From contig NZ_CAMYMD010000085.1 in assembly GCF_947259555.1 (NCBI RefSeq), forward strand, positions 1 to 38,198: a stretch of 38,198 nt of DNA, in the 5' to 3' direction. Of the stretch, positions 17,565-26,683 are shown piece by piece. A model generated the notes under the pieces. It saw only the letters and a program-made list of their open reading frames with translations. It was not told the DNA's origin and did not search any database. Position 1 is the first letter of the stretch, and each line of letters begins with the position of its first letter. The DNA is from an uncultured Roseovarius sp. (GTDB lineage: Bacteria; Pseudomonadota; Alphaproteobacteria; Rhodobacterales; Rhodobacteraceae). A program made the position numbers and the translations under genes.

Positions 17565-17581
17565 TAGTGCGCGCACCATCG

Positions 17582-18676
17582 TCAACCCTCCCGCTTCTCG
17601 AAATCAATCCTGGGGTCGACCAGCACATACATCAGATCCGACAGGATACCGACCACGAGGCCAATCAGACCAAACAGAAACAGCGTGCCGAACATCACCG
17701 GATAATCGCGGCCCACGGCGGCCTCGAACCCGAGCCGCCCCAGACCGTCGAGGCTGAAAATCGTCTCGATCAGGACAGAGCCGCCGAAAAACACCCCGAT
17801 GAACACCGCCGGAAAGCCCGCGATCACGATCAGCATGGCGTTGCGGAAGACATGACCATAGAGCACCCGGCCCTCGCCCAGCCCCTTGGCGCGGGCGGTC
17901 ATCACGTAATGCTTCTTGATCTCGTCGAGAAAGCTGTTCTTGGTCAGCAGCGTCAGCGTCGCAAAGGCCGAAATCGTCGAGGCGATGACCGGCAGCGCGA
18001 TGTGCCAGAGGTAATCGGCGATTTTTCCAATGAGGCTCAACTGCTCGAAATTATCCGAGGTGAGGCCGCGCAGCGGGAAGATCTGAAAGTAACTCCCGCC
18101 CGCGAACAACACCAGCAGCATGATGGCGAACAGAAACGCCGGGATCGCATAGGCCACGATGATCAGCCCGCTTGTCCACGTGTCAAATGTCGATCCATCC
18201 TGCACCGCCTTGCGAATGCCGAGCGGGATCGACACCAGATAGGCAATCACCGTGGACCACAGGCCAAGCGTAATACTGACCGGCATTTTCTCCAGCACCA
18301 GATCCAGCACGTCGATCTTGCGGAAATAGCTCTCTCCGAAATCGAAGCGCATGTAGTTCCACATCATGTTGACGAACCGCTCCAGCGGCGGCTTGTCGAG
18401 GCCGAATTGCTCTTCGAGTTCCGCGATCAGTTCCGGCGGCAACCCGCGCGCGCCGACATATTGCTCATTACCTCCGGCCGCGCCCACCATGTCCTGCCCG
18501 GTATCCGAGCCCGAGCCCGAGAAGCTCTCGAACACATTGCCCTGCCCCTGCATGTTGGCGATCATCTGCTCAACCGGACCGCCCGGCACGAATTGCACCA
18601 GCGCAAAGTTGATCACCATGATACCAAAGAGCGTCGGCACGATCAGCAACAGCCGCCGCAGGATATAGGCCCCCAT
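17582..18676 (-). CDS. yejB: Peptide ABC transporter permease (YejB type)
   Basis: This 364-residue permease has the N-terminal membrane segment [20 protein letters not shown] of the DppB/OppB family. A periplasmic loop of about 100 residues rich in G, S and D follows, and is longer than in DppB, as in YejB. Several more membrane segments include the transport signature region [21 protein letters not shown] near residue 265. The ending [13 protein letters not shown] is typical. It follows yejA by 18 bases and precedes yejE by 91 bases occupied by a repeat. With YejE it forms the membrane channel. Confidence 0.94.
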   Translation of the reverse strand: MGAYILRRLLLIVPTLFGIMVINFALVQFVPGGPVEQMIANMQGQGNVFESFSGSGSDTGQDMVGAAGGNEQYVGARGLPPELIAELEEQFGLDKPPLERFVNMMWNYMRFDFGESYFRKIDVLDLVLEKMPVSITLGLWSTVIAYLVSIPLGIRKAVQDGSTFDTWTSGLIIVAYAIPAFLFAIMLLVLFAGGSYFQIFPLRGLTSDNFEQLSLIGKIADYLWHIALPVIASTISAFATLTLLTKNSFLDEIKKHYVMTARAKGLGEGRVLYGHVFRNAMLIVIAGFPAVFIGVFFGGSVLIETIFSLDGLGRLGFEAAVGRDYPVMFGTLFLFGLIGLVVGILSDLMYVLVDPRIDFEKREG

Positions 18677-18694
18677 CTCAGTGGATCTCCTGGA

Positions 18695-20635
18695 TCAAAG
18701 CGCGCCCGCGTCTTTCAGCGCCTGCGCCTTTTCTTCGTCATACCACCAGAAATCAAGCACGCCGGTGGCATAGGCGGGCAGCGGTTCGGGATAGTCATAC
18801 ATGTCCCAATAGGCGACCCAGCTCTTGTCGAGATACCAGGTCGGGATCATGAAAAACTCATGCCGCAGCGCCCGGTCGAGCGCGGTCAGCGCAGTGTTCT
18901 GCTCCTCGGTCGTGGTCGATTCGAGCGCCCGGTCGATGATCGCATCGACCATCGGGCTCGCCAGCCCCGCCGGGTTGAACAGGCTGAACGCGGCCTCTTG
19001 GCTGCCATAGCGCTGATGCAGGCCGGTGCCCGCCTCCAGAAACGCCACGTAGCTGTCAAAGATCAGGTCATAATCGCGGTCGCGCTCGCGGGCGGTGTAT
19101 TGCGCGGCGTCGATCTTGTCGAACCGCGCGTCGATGCCCATCAGTTGCAGGTTCGACACAAAGCTTTCGACCACCGCCGACATGGTGGCGGAGCCAGAGG
19201 CCGAAATCGGGATCTCGATGCTCAGCAACTCGCCTTGCGCGTTGCGCCGCTTGCCGTCGTCGCCCACCGGCCAACCCGCCTCATCCAGCAGCTTCATCGC
19301 GCGCCGCAGATTGCGCCGGTCATTCAGCCGGTCGCCATTGGACTCGTGCGCCATCACTGCCGGTTCACTCAGCATCTCTTGCGGCACCAGATCACCCAAG
19401 GATTTCAACAGCTCCAGTTCCGGCCCCTCCGGCACGCCCTCGGCCTGCAAGGGCGTGTCCTGCACAAAGGAATGGCGCTGTTTGAACAGGCCATATTGCA
19501 GCGATTGGTTGGTCCATTCGAAGTTGAAGCCGAGCGCAATCGCGCGGCGCACCCGCTTGTCCTGCAACACCTCGCGCCCGAGGTTAAAGACAAAGCCCGA
19601 CGGTGTCGGCGGCAGCCCGTCGGGCAGCTCCTCTTTCACCACATACCCCTGATTGGCCGCCGGGAAATCATAGCCCGTCGCCCATGTCTTGGAATTGCCC
19701 TCGGGACGAAAGGTGTAGATCCCTGCCTTGAACGCCTCGAAGGCGGCATTGTCATCGGCGAAATACTCGATCCGGATGCGGTCGAAATTGTGCCGCCCCT
19801 TGTTGATCGGCAGGTGCCAGCCCCAGTAATCGGGATTGCGTTCATAGACAATATTGCGGTTCACCTCCGAGCTTTTGACCTGATAGGGGCCGGACCCCGG
19901 TGCCGCCTCCAGCCGCGGCTCGTCGAGCCGCGCGTCGTTTTCCTCATACCATTTCTTCGGGAAAACCGGCGTGCCGCCGACCTGATCAATCAAGGAGCGG
20001 CGCGAGATGCCCTCGGCAAAGGTAAACTTGACCCGGTGATCGTCCAGCGCCTCGGCGCTCAGCACCCGGCGCTTGACCGCCTCGGCATAAGAGCGCAGCC
20101 CCTGCTCCAGAAAGAGGTTATGCGAGAACACCACATCCTGCGCGGTGACCGGCGTGCCATCGGCAAACCGCGCCTCGGGGCGCATGTGGAAAATCACCCA
20201 GGTCTTGCCCTCGTCATATTCGAGGCGTTCGGCCAACAGCCCATAGCTTTCGTTATAGCGATCCCCCGGCAGCGGCTCTCCGGTCGCCTCGGACCCGCCC
20301 AAGAGGCTCTCATAGACCATCCACGACAGGCGCCCGGCCCGCCCCTTGCGCGAATAAGGGTTCATCGAATCGAAGGTGCCGGGGGCATAGAGCGAGATTT
20401 CCCCACCCTTGGGCGCATCCGGGTTCACGTAATCGAAATGTTCGTAATCGGCGGGATATTTCAGATCGCCAAAGAACGAATAGCCATGCGAGGTGATGAC
20501 CTTCTCATGCTCATCTGCCGCTGCCGCCTGCGCCATCAGCGCCGCGATGCTCAGACCCGCCAACAGGACCATGCCGCGCCAGATCGCAAAAATGTCGAAA
20601 CCCGGGGCCTTGGCCGGGGCTTGGTGTCCGGTCAT
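18695..20635 (-). CDS. yejA: Periplasmic peptide-binding protein (YejA type)
   Basis: This 646-residue solute-binding protein of ABC family 5 is the first gene of the importer operon. The N terminus has a long leader, then a hydrophobic stretch ending in AQAAAADE, which looks like a signal peptide with a rather long n-region. The mature part begins with TSHGYSFFGDLKYP and contains YVNPDAPKGG and GTFDSMNPY, blocks typical of YejA. I choose ATG 20635 because AGGAGG lies five bases upstream. An ATG at 20656 would place that ribosome site inside the gene. It would capture peptides in the periplasm and deliver them to YejB/YejE. Confidence 0.94.
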   Translation of the reverse strand: MTGHQAPAKAPGFDIFAIWRGMVLLAGLSIAALMAQAAAADEHEKVITSHGYSFFGDLKYPADYEHFDYVNPDAPKGGEISLYAPGTFDSMNPYSRKGRAGRLSWMVYESLLGGSEATGEPLPGDRYNESYGLLAERLEYDEGKTWVIFHMRPEARFADGTPVTAQDVVFSHNLFLEQGLRSYAEAVKRRVLSAEALDDHRVKFTFAEGISRRSLIDQVGGTPVFPKKWYEENDARLDEPRLEAAPGSGPYQVKSSEVNRNIVYERNPDYWGWHLPINKGRHNFDRIRIEYFADDNAAFEAFKAGIYTFRPEGNSKTWATGYDFPAANQGYVVKEELPDGLPPTPSGFVFNLGREVLQDKRVRRAIALGFNFEWTNQSLQYGLFKQRHSFVQDTPLQAEGVPEGPELELLKSLGDLVPQEMLSEPAVMAHESNGDRLNDRRNLRRAMKLLDEAGWPVGDDGKRRNAQGELLSIEIPISASGSATMSAVVESFVSNLQLMGIDARFDKIDAAQYTARERDRDYDLIFDSYVAFLEAGTGLHQRYGSQEAAFSLFNPAGLASPMVDAIIDRALESTTTEEQNTALTALDRALRHEFFMIPTWYLDKSWVAYWDMYDYPEPLPAYATGVLDFWWYDEEKAQALKDAGAL

Positions 20636-20741
20636 GTCATCCTCCTGCTGTCGCACCTATTCTGTATCTGGCGCTTGATCCGTTTCCGGCAAGCTAAGGA
20701 GGGGGGGCAGCTTGTTCAAGCGCCGATAGCCGTGGCCCATG

Positions 20742-20772
20742 AAAAAGGCCGCCGCCCGGTGGGGCAGCGGCC
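20742..20772 (-). terminator. Intrinsic terminator of the cytochrome c gene
   Basis: On the minus strand GGCCGC-T-GCCC pairs with GGGC-G-GCGGCC around a four-base loop, with one mismatch, and TTTTT follows. It stands 24 bases after the cytochrome gene's stop codon and before the start of yejA, so it separates the two transcription units. Confidence 0.85.
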
Positions 20773-20795
20773 ATGATCACGGCAGCTTGTCCGGC

Positions 20796-22013
20796 TCAGT
20801 TGCCAGCAGTTTGCAGATAGGCCATCAGGTCGGCCCGGTCCTGCTCGTCCTTGAGGCCGGGATAGCCCATCCGGTTGCCCGGCGCGAATTCGCGCGGGTT
20901 CTCGATCCACGCGCTCAGACGGTCCAACGTCCATGCGCCGTCGAGACCCGAAAGCGAATCCGAATAGTTGAACCCGTCAACACTGGCAATATCACGGCCC
21001 ACGACGCCATAAAGATGCGGACCGGCACCGTTCTTGCCGTCCTCAACCTTGTGGCACGCCTGGCAGCGACGGAAGAGCTTTTCGCCCGCGCCCGCATCGG
21101 CGGATGCGACCATCGCGGCGAATTCAGACCCGCCTGCATCCGCGCTTTCGGTCGCCTCGGCGGGGGCCTCTTCGGCGGCTTGCTCTTCGGCAGGCGCTTC
21201 CTCGGCGGGTGCCTCTTCGGTCGCCGCTTCCTCTTCGGTCGCCGCTTCCTCTTCGGTCGCCGCTTCCTCTTCGGTCGCCGCTTCCTCTTCGGTCGCCGCT
21301 TCCTCTGCAGGTGCTTCCTCGGTCGCCGCTTCCTCTGCCGGTGCCTCTTCAGCAGCGGCCTCTTCAGCCGGGGCCTCTTCAGCAGGCGCTTCTTCCGCAG
21401 CGGCCTCTTCAGCAGGCGCTTCTTCTGCCGGTGCTTCTTCCGCAGCAGCCTCTTCAGCCGGGGCGTCAGCGGCGGCCTCGATCACGATATCCGTCTCACC
21501 ATCCGCCTGATCAAGGTAAGCAATGACATTCGCACGGTCCTCGGATTTGCCCAGACCGGCAAAGCCCATGCTTGTGCCCGGCGCATACCCTGCGGGATTT
21601 TCAAGGAACGCATACAGGTTCTCGGCGCTCCAGACATCCGCCGCCTCGCTCAGAGCGCCGGAATAGCCGTAGCCGTCTACCGCGCCGACGTCCCGCCCGA
21701 CGACATCATAAAGATGTGGGCCAACGCCGTTTGCGCCATCCTCGAGCACGTGGCAGGCCTTGCACTTGTTGAACACGCGCTCGCCCTTGGACGCATCCGC
21801 AGAGGCAAAGATCGCGGCCATGTCAGGCCCTTCGTCGACGACTTCCTCGGTCTCGTCCTCGCCGGTGTCGATCACATAGCCTTGCGCATGATCCTCACCA
21901 TGCCCGCCGCCCATGGAATAGATTGACTCGGCTGCCCAGTTGCCCAGCAAGAAAATGAGCAGGGCCCCGCAAAACGCCCCGGCGGTCTTGGTCAGTGTCA
22001 TTGTGTCGAACAT
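20796..22013 (-). CDS. Membrane-anchored cytochrome c with two heme domains and an acidic repeat linker
   Basis: This 405-residue protein starts with an uncleaved-looking membrane anchor (about 8-30), then a class I cytochrome c domain with CKACH (C84, C87, H88) and the methionine ligand in APGTSMGF. Around residues 180-285 lies a low-complexity stretch of Ala, Glu, Pro and Thr. A second, clearly related cytochrome domain follows with CQACH (C317, C320, H321) and APGNRMGY. The first half resembles the anchored cytochrome cy / CycM group of alphaproteobacteria, which carries electrons from the bc1 complex to terminal oxidases or reaction centres. The second domain looks like a duplication. The extended acidic linker could act as a tether. 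ATG 22013 follows GGAAGCGAG. A terminator follows the gene, and pheA is divergent. Confidence 0.92.
   Translation of the reverse strand: MFDTMTLTKTAGAFCGALLIFLLGNWAAESIYSMGGGHGEDHAQGYVIDTGEDETEEVVDEGPDMAAIFASADASKGERVFNKCKACHVLEDGANGVGPHLYDVVGRDVGAVDGYGYSGALSEAADVWSAENLYAFLENPAGYAPGTSMGFAGLGKSEDRANVIAYLDQADGETDIVIEAAADAPAEEAAAEEAPAEEAPAEEAAAEEAPAEEAPAEEAAAEEAPAEEAATEEAPAEEAATEEEAATEEEAATEEEAATEEEAATEEAPAEEAPAEEQAAEEAPAEATESADAGGSEFAAMVASADAGAGEKLFRRCQACHKVEDGKNGAGPHLYGVVGRDIASVDGFNYSDSLSGLDGAWTLDRLSAWIENPREFAPGNRMGYPGLKDEQDRADLMAYLQTAGN
21213..21302 (-). repeat. Five perfect 18-bp tandem repeats inside the cytochrome c gene
   Basis: The unit CTCTTCGGTCGCCGCTTC occurs five times with no base change, in frame with the gene, giving an E-E-A-A-T-E-like hexapeptide repeat on the minus strand. 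Less exact copies flank it. Perfect identity at DNA level suggests recent slippage expansion rather than old duplication. Gain or loss of a unit would change linker length by six residues and keep the frame. Confidence 0.95.
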
Positions 22014-22132
22014 TGGCTCGCTTCCGTTTGCTCTGTCGCTTGGGCGCGTATCTATCCGCTTCCCCTACTGCCGCGCAAGGTGTAGTTTCCGCGACCAAAC
22101 GCCCTGACGGGCCGAAATGACGGAAAAACAGC

Positions 22133-22975
22133 ATGATCAACCGCATCGCCTTTCAAGGAGAGCTTGGCGCATATTCGCATCAAGCCTGCGTTGAGACATA
22201 TCCCGGGATGGAGCCTCTGCCCTGCCGCACCTTCGAGGACGCGATTGCGGCGGTGCGCGAGGGGCGCGCGGATCTGGCCATGCTGCCGGTGGAAAACTCG
22301 ACCTTCGGGCGGGTCGCCGACATCCATCACCTGCTGCCCGAATCGGGGCTTCATATCGTCGGCGAGGCCTTTGTGCGGGTGCATATCAACCTTCTGGCCC
22401 TGCCCGGCGTGCGCCTCGACCAGATCGAGACCGCGATGAGCCACACCATGCTGCTCGGCCAGTGCCGCGCCTTTCTGGAGCGCCACGGCATCCACCGCTT
22501 GACCGGCGCCGACACCGCCGGGTCCGCCAGACAGGTGGCCGAAGAGGGGCGCCCGGACCTTGCGGCACTCGCCAGTGAACTCGCTGGCGAAACCTATGGG
22601 CTCGAGATTGTCGCACGTCACATCGAGGATCAGGGCACAAACACCACCCGCTTTCTGGTGATGGCGCGCGAGCCCGATTTCGCACAGCGCGGCGAAGACG
22701 GGATGATGACCACCTTCGTCTTCCAGGTGCGCAACATTCCCGCCGCGCTCTACAAGGCGCTTGGCGGCTTCGCCACCAATGGCGTCAACATGACCAAGCT
22801 GGAAAGCTACATGATCAACGGATCGTTCACAGCCACGCAATTCTATGCCGATATCGAGGGGCACCCCGATGAGCCCGCCGTCGCGCGCGCGCTGGATGAG
22901 CTGGATTACTTCACCTCGGACATCACCATCCTCGGCGTCTACCCGGCAGATCCGCGCCGGCACGACAGCGCCTGA
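22133..22975 (+). CDS. pheA: Prephenate dehydratase
   Basis: This 280-residue monofunctional enzyme converts prephenate to phenylpyruvate in phenylalanine synthesis. The catalytic domain (about 1-180) shows FQGELGAYSH, LPVENSTFGRV and the catalytic TRF motif at T172-F174. The C-terminal ACT domain (about 190-275) has GVNMTKLESY, the region that binds phenylalanine for feedback control. The common ESRP sequence is ESYM here. No chorismate mutase domain is attached, so that activity must come from elsewhere. The gene is divergent from the cytochrome c gene. Its 3' end is 14 bases from the convergent SRPBCC gene. Confidence 0.95.
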   Translation: MINRIAFQGELGAYSHQACVETYPGMEPLPCRTFEDAIAAVREGRADLAMLPVENSTFGRVADIHHLLPESGLHIVGEAFVRVHINLLALPGVRLDQIETAMSHTMLLGQCRAFLERHGIHRLTGADTAGSARQVAEEGRPDLAALASELAGETYGLEIVARHIEDQGTNTTRFLVMAREPDFAQRGEDGMMTTFVFQVRNIPAALYKALGGFATNGVNMTKLESYMINGSFTATQFYADIEGHPDEPAVARALDELDYFTSDITILGVYPADPRRHDSA

Positions 22976-22989
22976 TCGCACCGCCACGC

Positions 22990-23457
22990 TCAGACGTTGC
23001 GCTGAGACCGCTCTTCGACATCCATCGCGTAATCGGCCAAACGCAATTTGAACCGCTTGTTCAGATTGCCGCGTGCCAGTTTGAGGGATTGCAACATGAA
23101 CCGCGCGGCCATGGTGCGCGGCTCAAGGACAAGCGTCACCGTCATCCGCGTGCGCCCGCGTGACAGCGCAACCAGTTCGACCAAAAAACGGCCCTGAACA
23201 GAGGATGACGTGTAATCCAGCACGAGACCGTTGGGCGGGTCATACTCCGAAAGTTCGAGATTGACCTCACGCTGCTTGCCGCGAAACCTGAACGAAGTAT
23301 ACCAGCTCATCCCGACACCCGGATCGGTCAGCACATCAGTGCGCTTGACATCCGCGCCACGCCGGAGCGCGGACCGCTCGAATGCGTGAAAGTCCGTCAC
23401 CTCCGCGAAAACCCGCTCGATTGGCGCTTCGATGTCTTCCTTGCTGGTAAACTGCAT
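22990..23457 (-). CDS. SRPBCC (polyketide cyclase/START-like) family protein
   Basis: This 155-residue protein begins MQFTSKEDIEAPIERVFAEVTDF, the classical opening of the SRPBCC fold, where the chain builds a deep ligand pocket. The middle strands VGMSWYTSFRFRGKQR and LVLDYTSSSVQGRFLVEL and a long C-terminal helix complete the fold. No catalytic motif is recognisable and the ligand is unknown. I place the start at ATG 23457. The frame is open upstream but runs into the nudC gene. It follows nudC by 56 bases on the same strand, so the two are probably co-transcribed. Confidence 0.82.
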   Translation of the reverse strand: MQFTSKEDIEAPIERVFAEVTDFHAFERSALRRGADVKRTDVLTDPGVGMSWYTSFRFRGKQREVNLELSEYDPPNGLVLDYTSSSVQGRFLVELVALSRGRTRMTVTLVLEPRTMAARFMLQSLKLARGNLNKRFKLRLADYAMDVEERSQRNV

Positions 23458-23513
23458 TCCCTGAGTGCCTTTTCGCCTTGTAGGTGCCACCTCTCCCGGA
23501 GGGCATTGTCGCG

Positions 23514-24485
23514 TCAATCCAGCCGGTCGGCAAGCCAGTTCTCCAACAGGAAATGCGCAATCGCACCCTTGCGCGCAGGCAGCAGAAACGGATGCTCGCC
23601 GGCAAAGGCCGCAAGGATCTCTTCCCGGCTCATCCAGCGGGCATCCTCTATCTCGTTTGGATCCATGACAATCTCGTGGCTCAGCGCCACGCCACGACAC
23701 CCGAACATCAACGAGGCCGGAAACGGCCAGGGCTGGCTCGCCAGATACTCCACCTGCCCCACACGGATTCCCGCCTCCTCCCAGACTTCTCGGCGAACGG
23801 CGGCCTCGAGTGTCTCGCCGGGTTCAACAAACCCTGCCAAAAGCGAATACATCCCCTCGGGCCAGCCCGGTGATCGCCCCATCAAGACCGCGTTGCCCCG
23901 GGTTATGAGCATGATCACCACCGGGTCGGTCCGCGGAAAATGCTGCCCACCGCAATGATCGCAGGCGCGTTGCCACCCAGAGCGAATCATGCGGCTCTCC
24001 TCGCCGCAGCGTGCACAGAAACGGTGCGTCACATGCCAGCCGAACACCGCCTTGGCGGTCGCGGCCAGTTCTGCATCCCGAGGGCTAAGGCCGGACATGA
24101 TACGCCGCAGCTCCGCAAAAGCGGACCCCGCCGGGAGATCTGGATGCACCTGTTCTGTGGCATCCAGAAAACTGTCCAATTGCCCCGGCTCCAACCCCGG
24201 AGGAACCCAGGCGGAAATATCATGCGCCAGGATCAATTCGCCCGTGTCCTCACGACCCAAAAGGATGGGCGGCACCTTGTAGCGGGCCAACACCGGATGA
24301 TCGGGCGTCACCCGGACCAGACGATCCAGACCATCGCCCACCACAAGGGGCTTGCCCCGCCAAACCACGACGACACTGGCACGCCCCGCCGCGACGGCGG
24401 CCGCAATCGCGGCCTCATCCCCGCGCAAGTCGTCCGCGCGATCAAGCGCCGATCCTCCGAATGTCACACTCTCTGCTCGTCGCAT
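23514..24485 (-). CDS. nudC: NADH pyrophosphatase / NAD-capped RNA hydrolase
   Basis: This 323-residue Nudix enzyme splits NADH to NMNH and AMP, and in Escherichia coli NudC also removes NAD caps from RNA. It has an N-terminal domain, then a zinc ribbon with FCARCG and ACDHCGG. The Nudix box at about 217-240 (GFVEPGETLE to REVWEEAGI) has all metal-binding glutamates. SQPWPFPASLM after it is the signature that marks NudC among Nudix proteins. I use ATG 24485 with AGAGG seven bases before it. The frame extends upstream without a better start. The SRPBCC gene follows on the same strand. Confidence 0.93.
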   Translation of the reverse strand: MRRAESVTFGGSALDRADDLRGDEAAIAAAVAAGRASVVVVWRGKPLVVGDGLDRLVRVTPDHPVLARYKVPPILLGREDTGELILAHDISAWVPPGLEPGQLDSFLDATEQVHPDLPAGSAFAELRRIMSGLSPRDAELAATAKAVFGWHVTHRFCARCGEESRMIRSGWQRACDHCGGQHFPRTDPVVIMLITRGNAVLMGRSPGWPEGMYSLLAGFVEPGETLEAAVRREVWEEAGIRVGQVEYLASQPWPFPASLMFGCRGVALSHEIVMDPNEIEDARWMSREEILAAFAGEHPFLLPARKGAIAHFLLENWLADRLD

Positions 24486-24724
24486 GGGCTGCCTCTTTCT
24501 GGTCCCTCCTTCTACACGATGGGACGCGGCAGAGTACAAGACCCAAGACCGTACCGTCGCACACAAACCCGTATTTGCAACTTATAGTGAATTGATCTCG
24601 TGAGGCCGACATGCAAAAGGTTATCTGCGTCTTTCGCGTTTTGTACTTTTGTTGGTTGTAAAGGGTATGGCGACAACCTCCGGCAGCGGCGTGCACCGGG
24701 CAATGGAACGAAGTATTAGCTATT

Positions 24725-26683
24725 TTGTGCAACACCGAACAGACATGTCAGCCCCCGGTCGGGACACGCCTGACGGTTCGCCTGCTCCAGACAACCGATG
24801 TGCATGGCCACCTCCTGCCATTTGACTATTTCACCAATCAGCCGGATCGGCCCTGGGGTTTGCTGCGCCTGGCCACACTGATTGCCCGCGCCAGGGAACA
24901 GGCAGGTGCCGCGCATTGCCTCTTGCTCGACAATGGCGATTTTCTGCAAGGAACGCCGCTCAGCGATCTGACCGGCCAGCCCGGTCATGGCTGGACGGGG
25001 CCGCATCCCGTCATAGATGCAATGAACCGGCTGGGCTATGATGCCGGCGCCCTCGGCAACCACGAATTCAATTTCGGTCTCGACTGGCTGACCGAAACAC
25101 TGAGCGAGGCGCGGTTTCCGATCGTTTGCGCCAATGCCATCACGCAGCGCGGGGCCCATGCGACCGACGACAGGCCACTGATGCCGCCATATTCCATCAT
25201 CGCCCGGGAACTGCGCGATTCCAATGGCAAACATCACACCCTGCGCGTCGGTATTCTCGGCCTTGTGCCAACCCAGATCATGACATGGGACAACGACCGG
25301 CTCGCGCAGCGCCTCTACGTCCGGGACATGGTGGACACCGCCCGCGCGTGGCTGCCAGAGATCCGCGCCGCCGGGGCGGATATCGTCGTTGTGATGGCCC
25401 ATACCGGCATTGACCCTGGCCCTGATCGGCCAATGATGGAAAACGCCGCGCGCGCCATCGCCAGGCTGCCGGGCGTCGACGCCCTGCTTGCAGGGCACAG
25501 TCACAAGTGCTTTCCCGGCCCGGCGCATGATGGCGTCGAAGGTGCCGACACGACACGCGGCACGCTGCACGGCATACCTTGCGTGATGGCGGGCTTTCGC
25601 GGCGATCATCTGGGGCAGCTCGACCTTGTATTGACGCGTGACATTGAAGGCGCGTGGCGCGTGGCGGATCACGACGCCAAGCTGTTGTCGACCGCGAGTG
25701 CGCCGCCTTGCCCGGCGCTTGCCGCCGCGCTCGAGCCGGCCCATGCCCATACCCTGACACTCACGGCGCGCAAGATCGGCGAGACCACGGCGCCGCTTCA
25801 CAGTTATCTGGCCGTGCTGCGCAACGATCCGATCACGCAAATTGTGAATGATGCGCAACGGCGCGCGATGCGGCATGCGCTGTCGGATGGGCCACATGCG
25901 CACCTCCCCCTTTTATCAGCCTCGGCCCCGTTCAAGACCGGCGGACGTGGCGGGCCGACGCATTTCACCGACATTCCCGCAGGCCCCCTCTGCCTGCGCA
26001 ATATCGTCGATCTCTACGGGTTTCCCAATACGCTTTGCGGCCTCAAGGTAACCGGCGCCGACCTGCGCGACTGGCTGGAACGCGCCGCGATCCGCTTCAG
26101 GCAGATCGTGCCCGGCACACAGGATCAACCGCTGCTCGACCCCTCAGTCCCCGGACATGACTTCGACGTGATCGACGGCTTGACCTATGCCATCGACCTG
26201 AGCCAGCCACCGCGCTACGACCTGTCCGGCGCGCTGATCAACCCGGACGCCCACCGCATCCGCGATCTGCGCCACAATGGTCAGGAGGTGCGGCAGAACA
26301 GCCACTTCATATTGGCCACCAACAGTTATCGCGCGCATGGCGGCGGCCCGTTTGCCGCCTTGGCCGACCGCTGCCTCATTCACACAGACACCCATCCGGT
26401 GCGGACGCTGCTGGCCGAGCACGTGACAGAGATCGGGCAGGTCGAGCCTGCGGCCCGTGCCACGTGGCGCTTTGAGCCGATAGAGGACACTTCGGTTATC
26501 ATCGAGACCGGGCCGGGCCTGCGCGCCTACCCCCAAGACATCGCCGCCCTCGGCCTGACGGACCTCGGCCTTGCGCCCTCGGGCTTCATAAACCTGCGCA
26601 TGTGGCTGTCCGGGCGTGCCGACCCGCCAAACTGCCTCACACACCCTTGCGAATCTCCAATATCGGGCCTATCTAGCCATTGA
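24725..26683 (+). CDS. 2',3'-cyclic-nucleotide phosphodiesterase / 3'-(5'-)nucleotidase family protein
   Basis: This 652-residue metallophosphoesterase belongs to the CpdB/UshA group. The N-terminal domain binds two metals through LLQTTDVHGHL (D25, H27), LDNGDFLQGTP, ALGNHEFN, MAHTGID and LAGHSHKCFP. The C-terminal nucleotide-binding domain starts near residue 360 and includes TDIPAGPLCLRNIVDLYGFPN and LATNSYRAHGGGPF. CpdB proteins normally work in the periplasm, but no signal peptide is visible here. The start is unusual: no ATG or GTG lies in frame near the conserved region, so I use TTG 24725, which has no clear ribosome site. The stop codon touches the first bases of the SRP RNA gene. The family is sure; location and true N terminus are not. 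Confidence 0.85.
   Translation: MCNTEQTCQPPVGTRLTVRLLQTTDVHGHLLPFDYFTNQPDRPWGLLRLATLIARAREQAGAAHCLLLDNGDFLQGTPLSDLTGQPGHGWTGPHPVIDAMNRLGYDAGALGNHEFNFGLDWLTETLSEARFPIVCANAITQRGAHATDDRPLMPPYSIIARELRDSNGKHHTLRVGILGLVPTQIMTWDNDRLAQRLYVRDMVDTARAWLPEIRAAGADIVVVMAHTGIDPGPDRPMMENAARAIARLPGVDALLAGHSHKCFPGPAHDGVEGADTTRGTLHGIPCVMAGFRGDHLGQLDLVLTRDIEGAWRVADHDAKLLSTASAPPCPALAAALEPAHAHTLTLTARKIGETTAPLHSYLAVLRNDPITQIVNDAQRRAMRHALSDGPHAHLPLLSASAPFKTGGRGGPTHFTDIPAGPLCLRNIVDLYGFPNTLCGLKVTGADLRDWLERAAIRFRQIVPGTQDQPLLDPSVPGHDFDVIDGLTYAIDLSQPPRYDLSGALINPDAHRIRDLRHNGQEVRQNSHFILATNSYRAHGGGPFAALADRCLIHTDTHPVRTLLAEHVTEIGQVEPAARATWRFEPIEDTSVIIETGPGLRAYPQDIAALGLTDLGLAPSGFINLRMWLSGRADPPNCLTHPCESPISGLSSH

Noticed and set aside
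17357..20776. A 1139-codon open frame on the plus strand opposite yejE, yejB and yejA
   Set aside because: It mirrors three well-recognised genes on the other strand and is rich in His, Arg and Gln, as expected from antisense reading of high-GC genes. It has no recognisable domain.
22014..22132. Promoter or operator between the cytochrome c gene and pheA
   Set aside because: The genes are divergent, so promoters must exist here, but I could not point to a convincing -35/-10 pair or palindrome.
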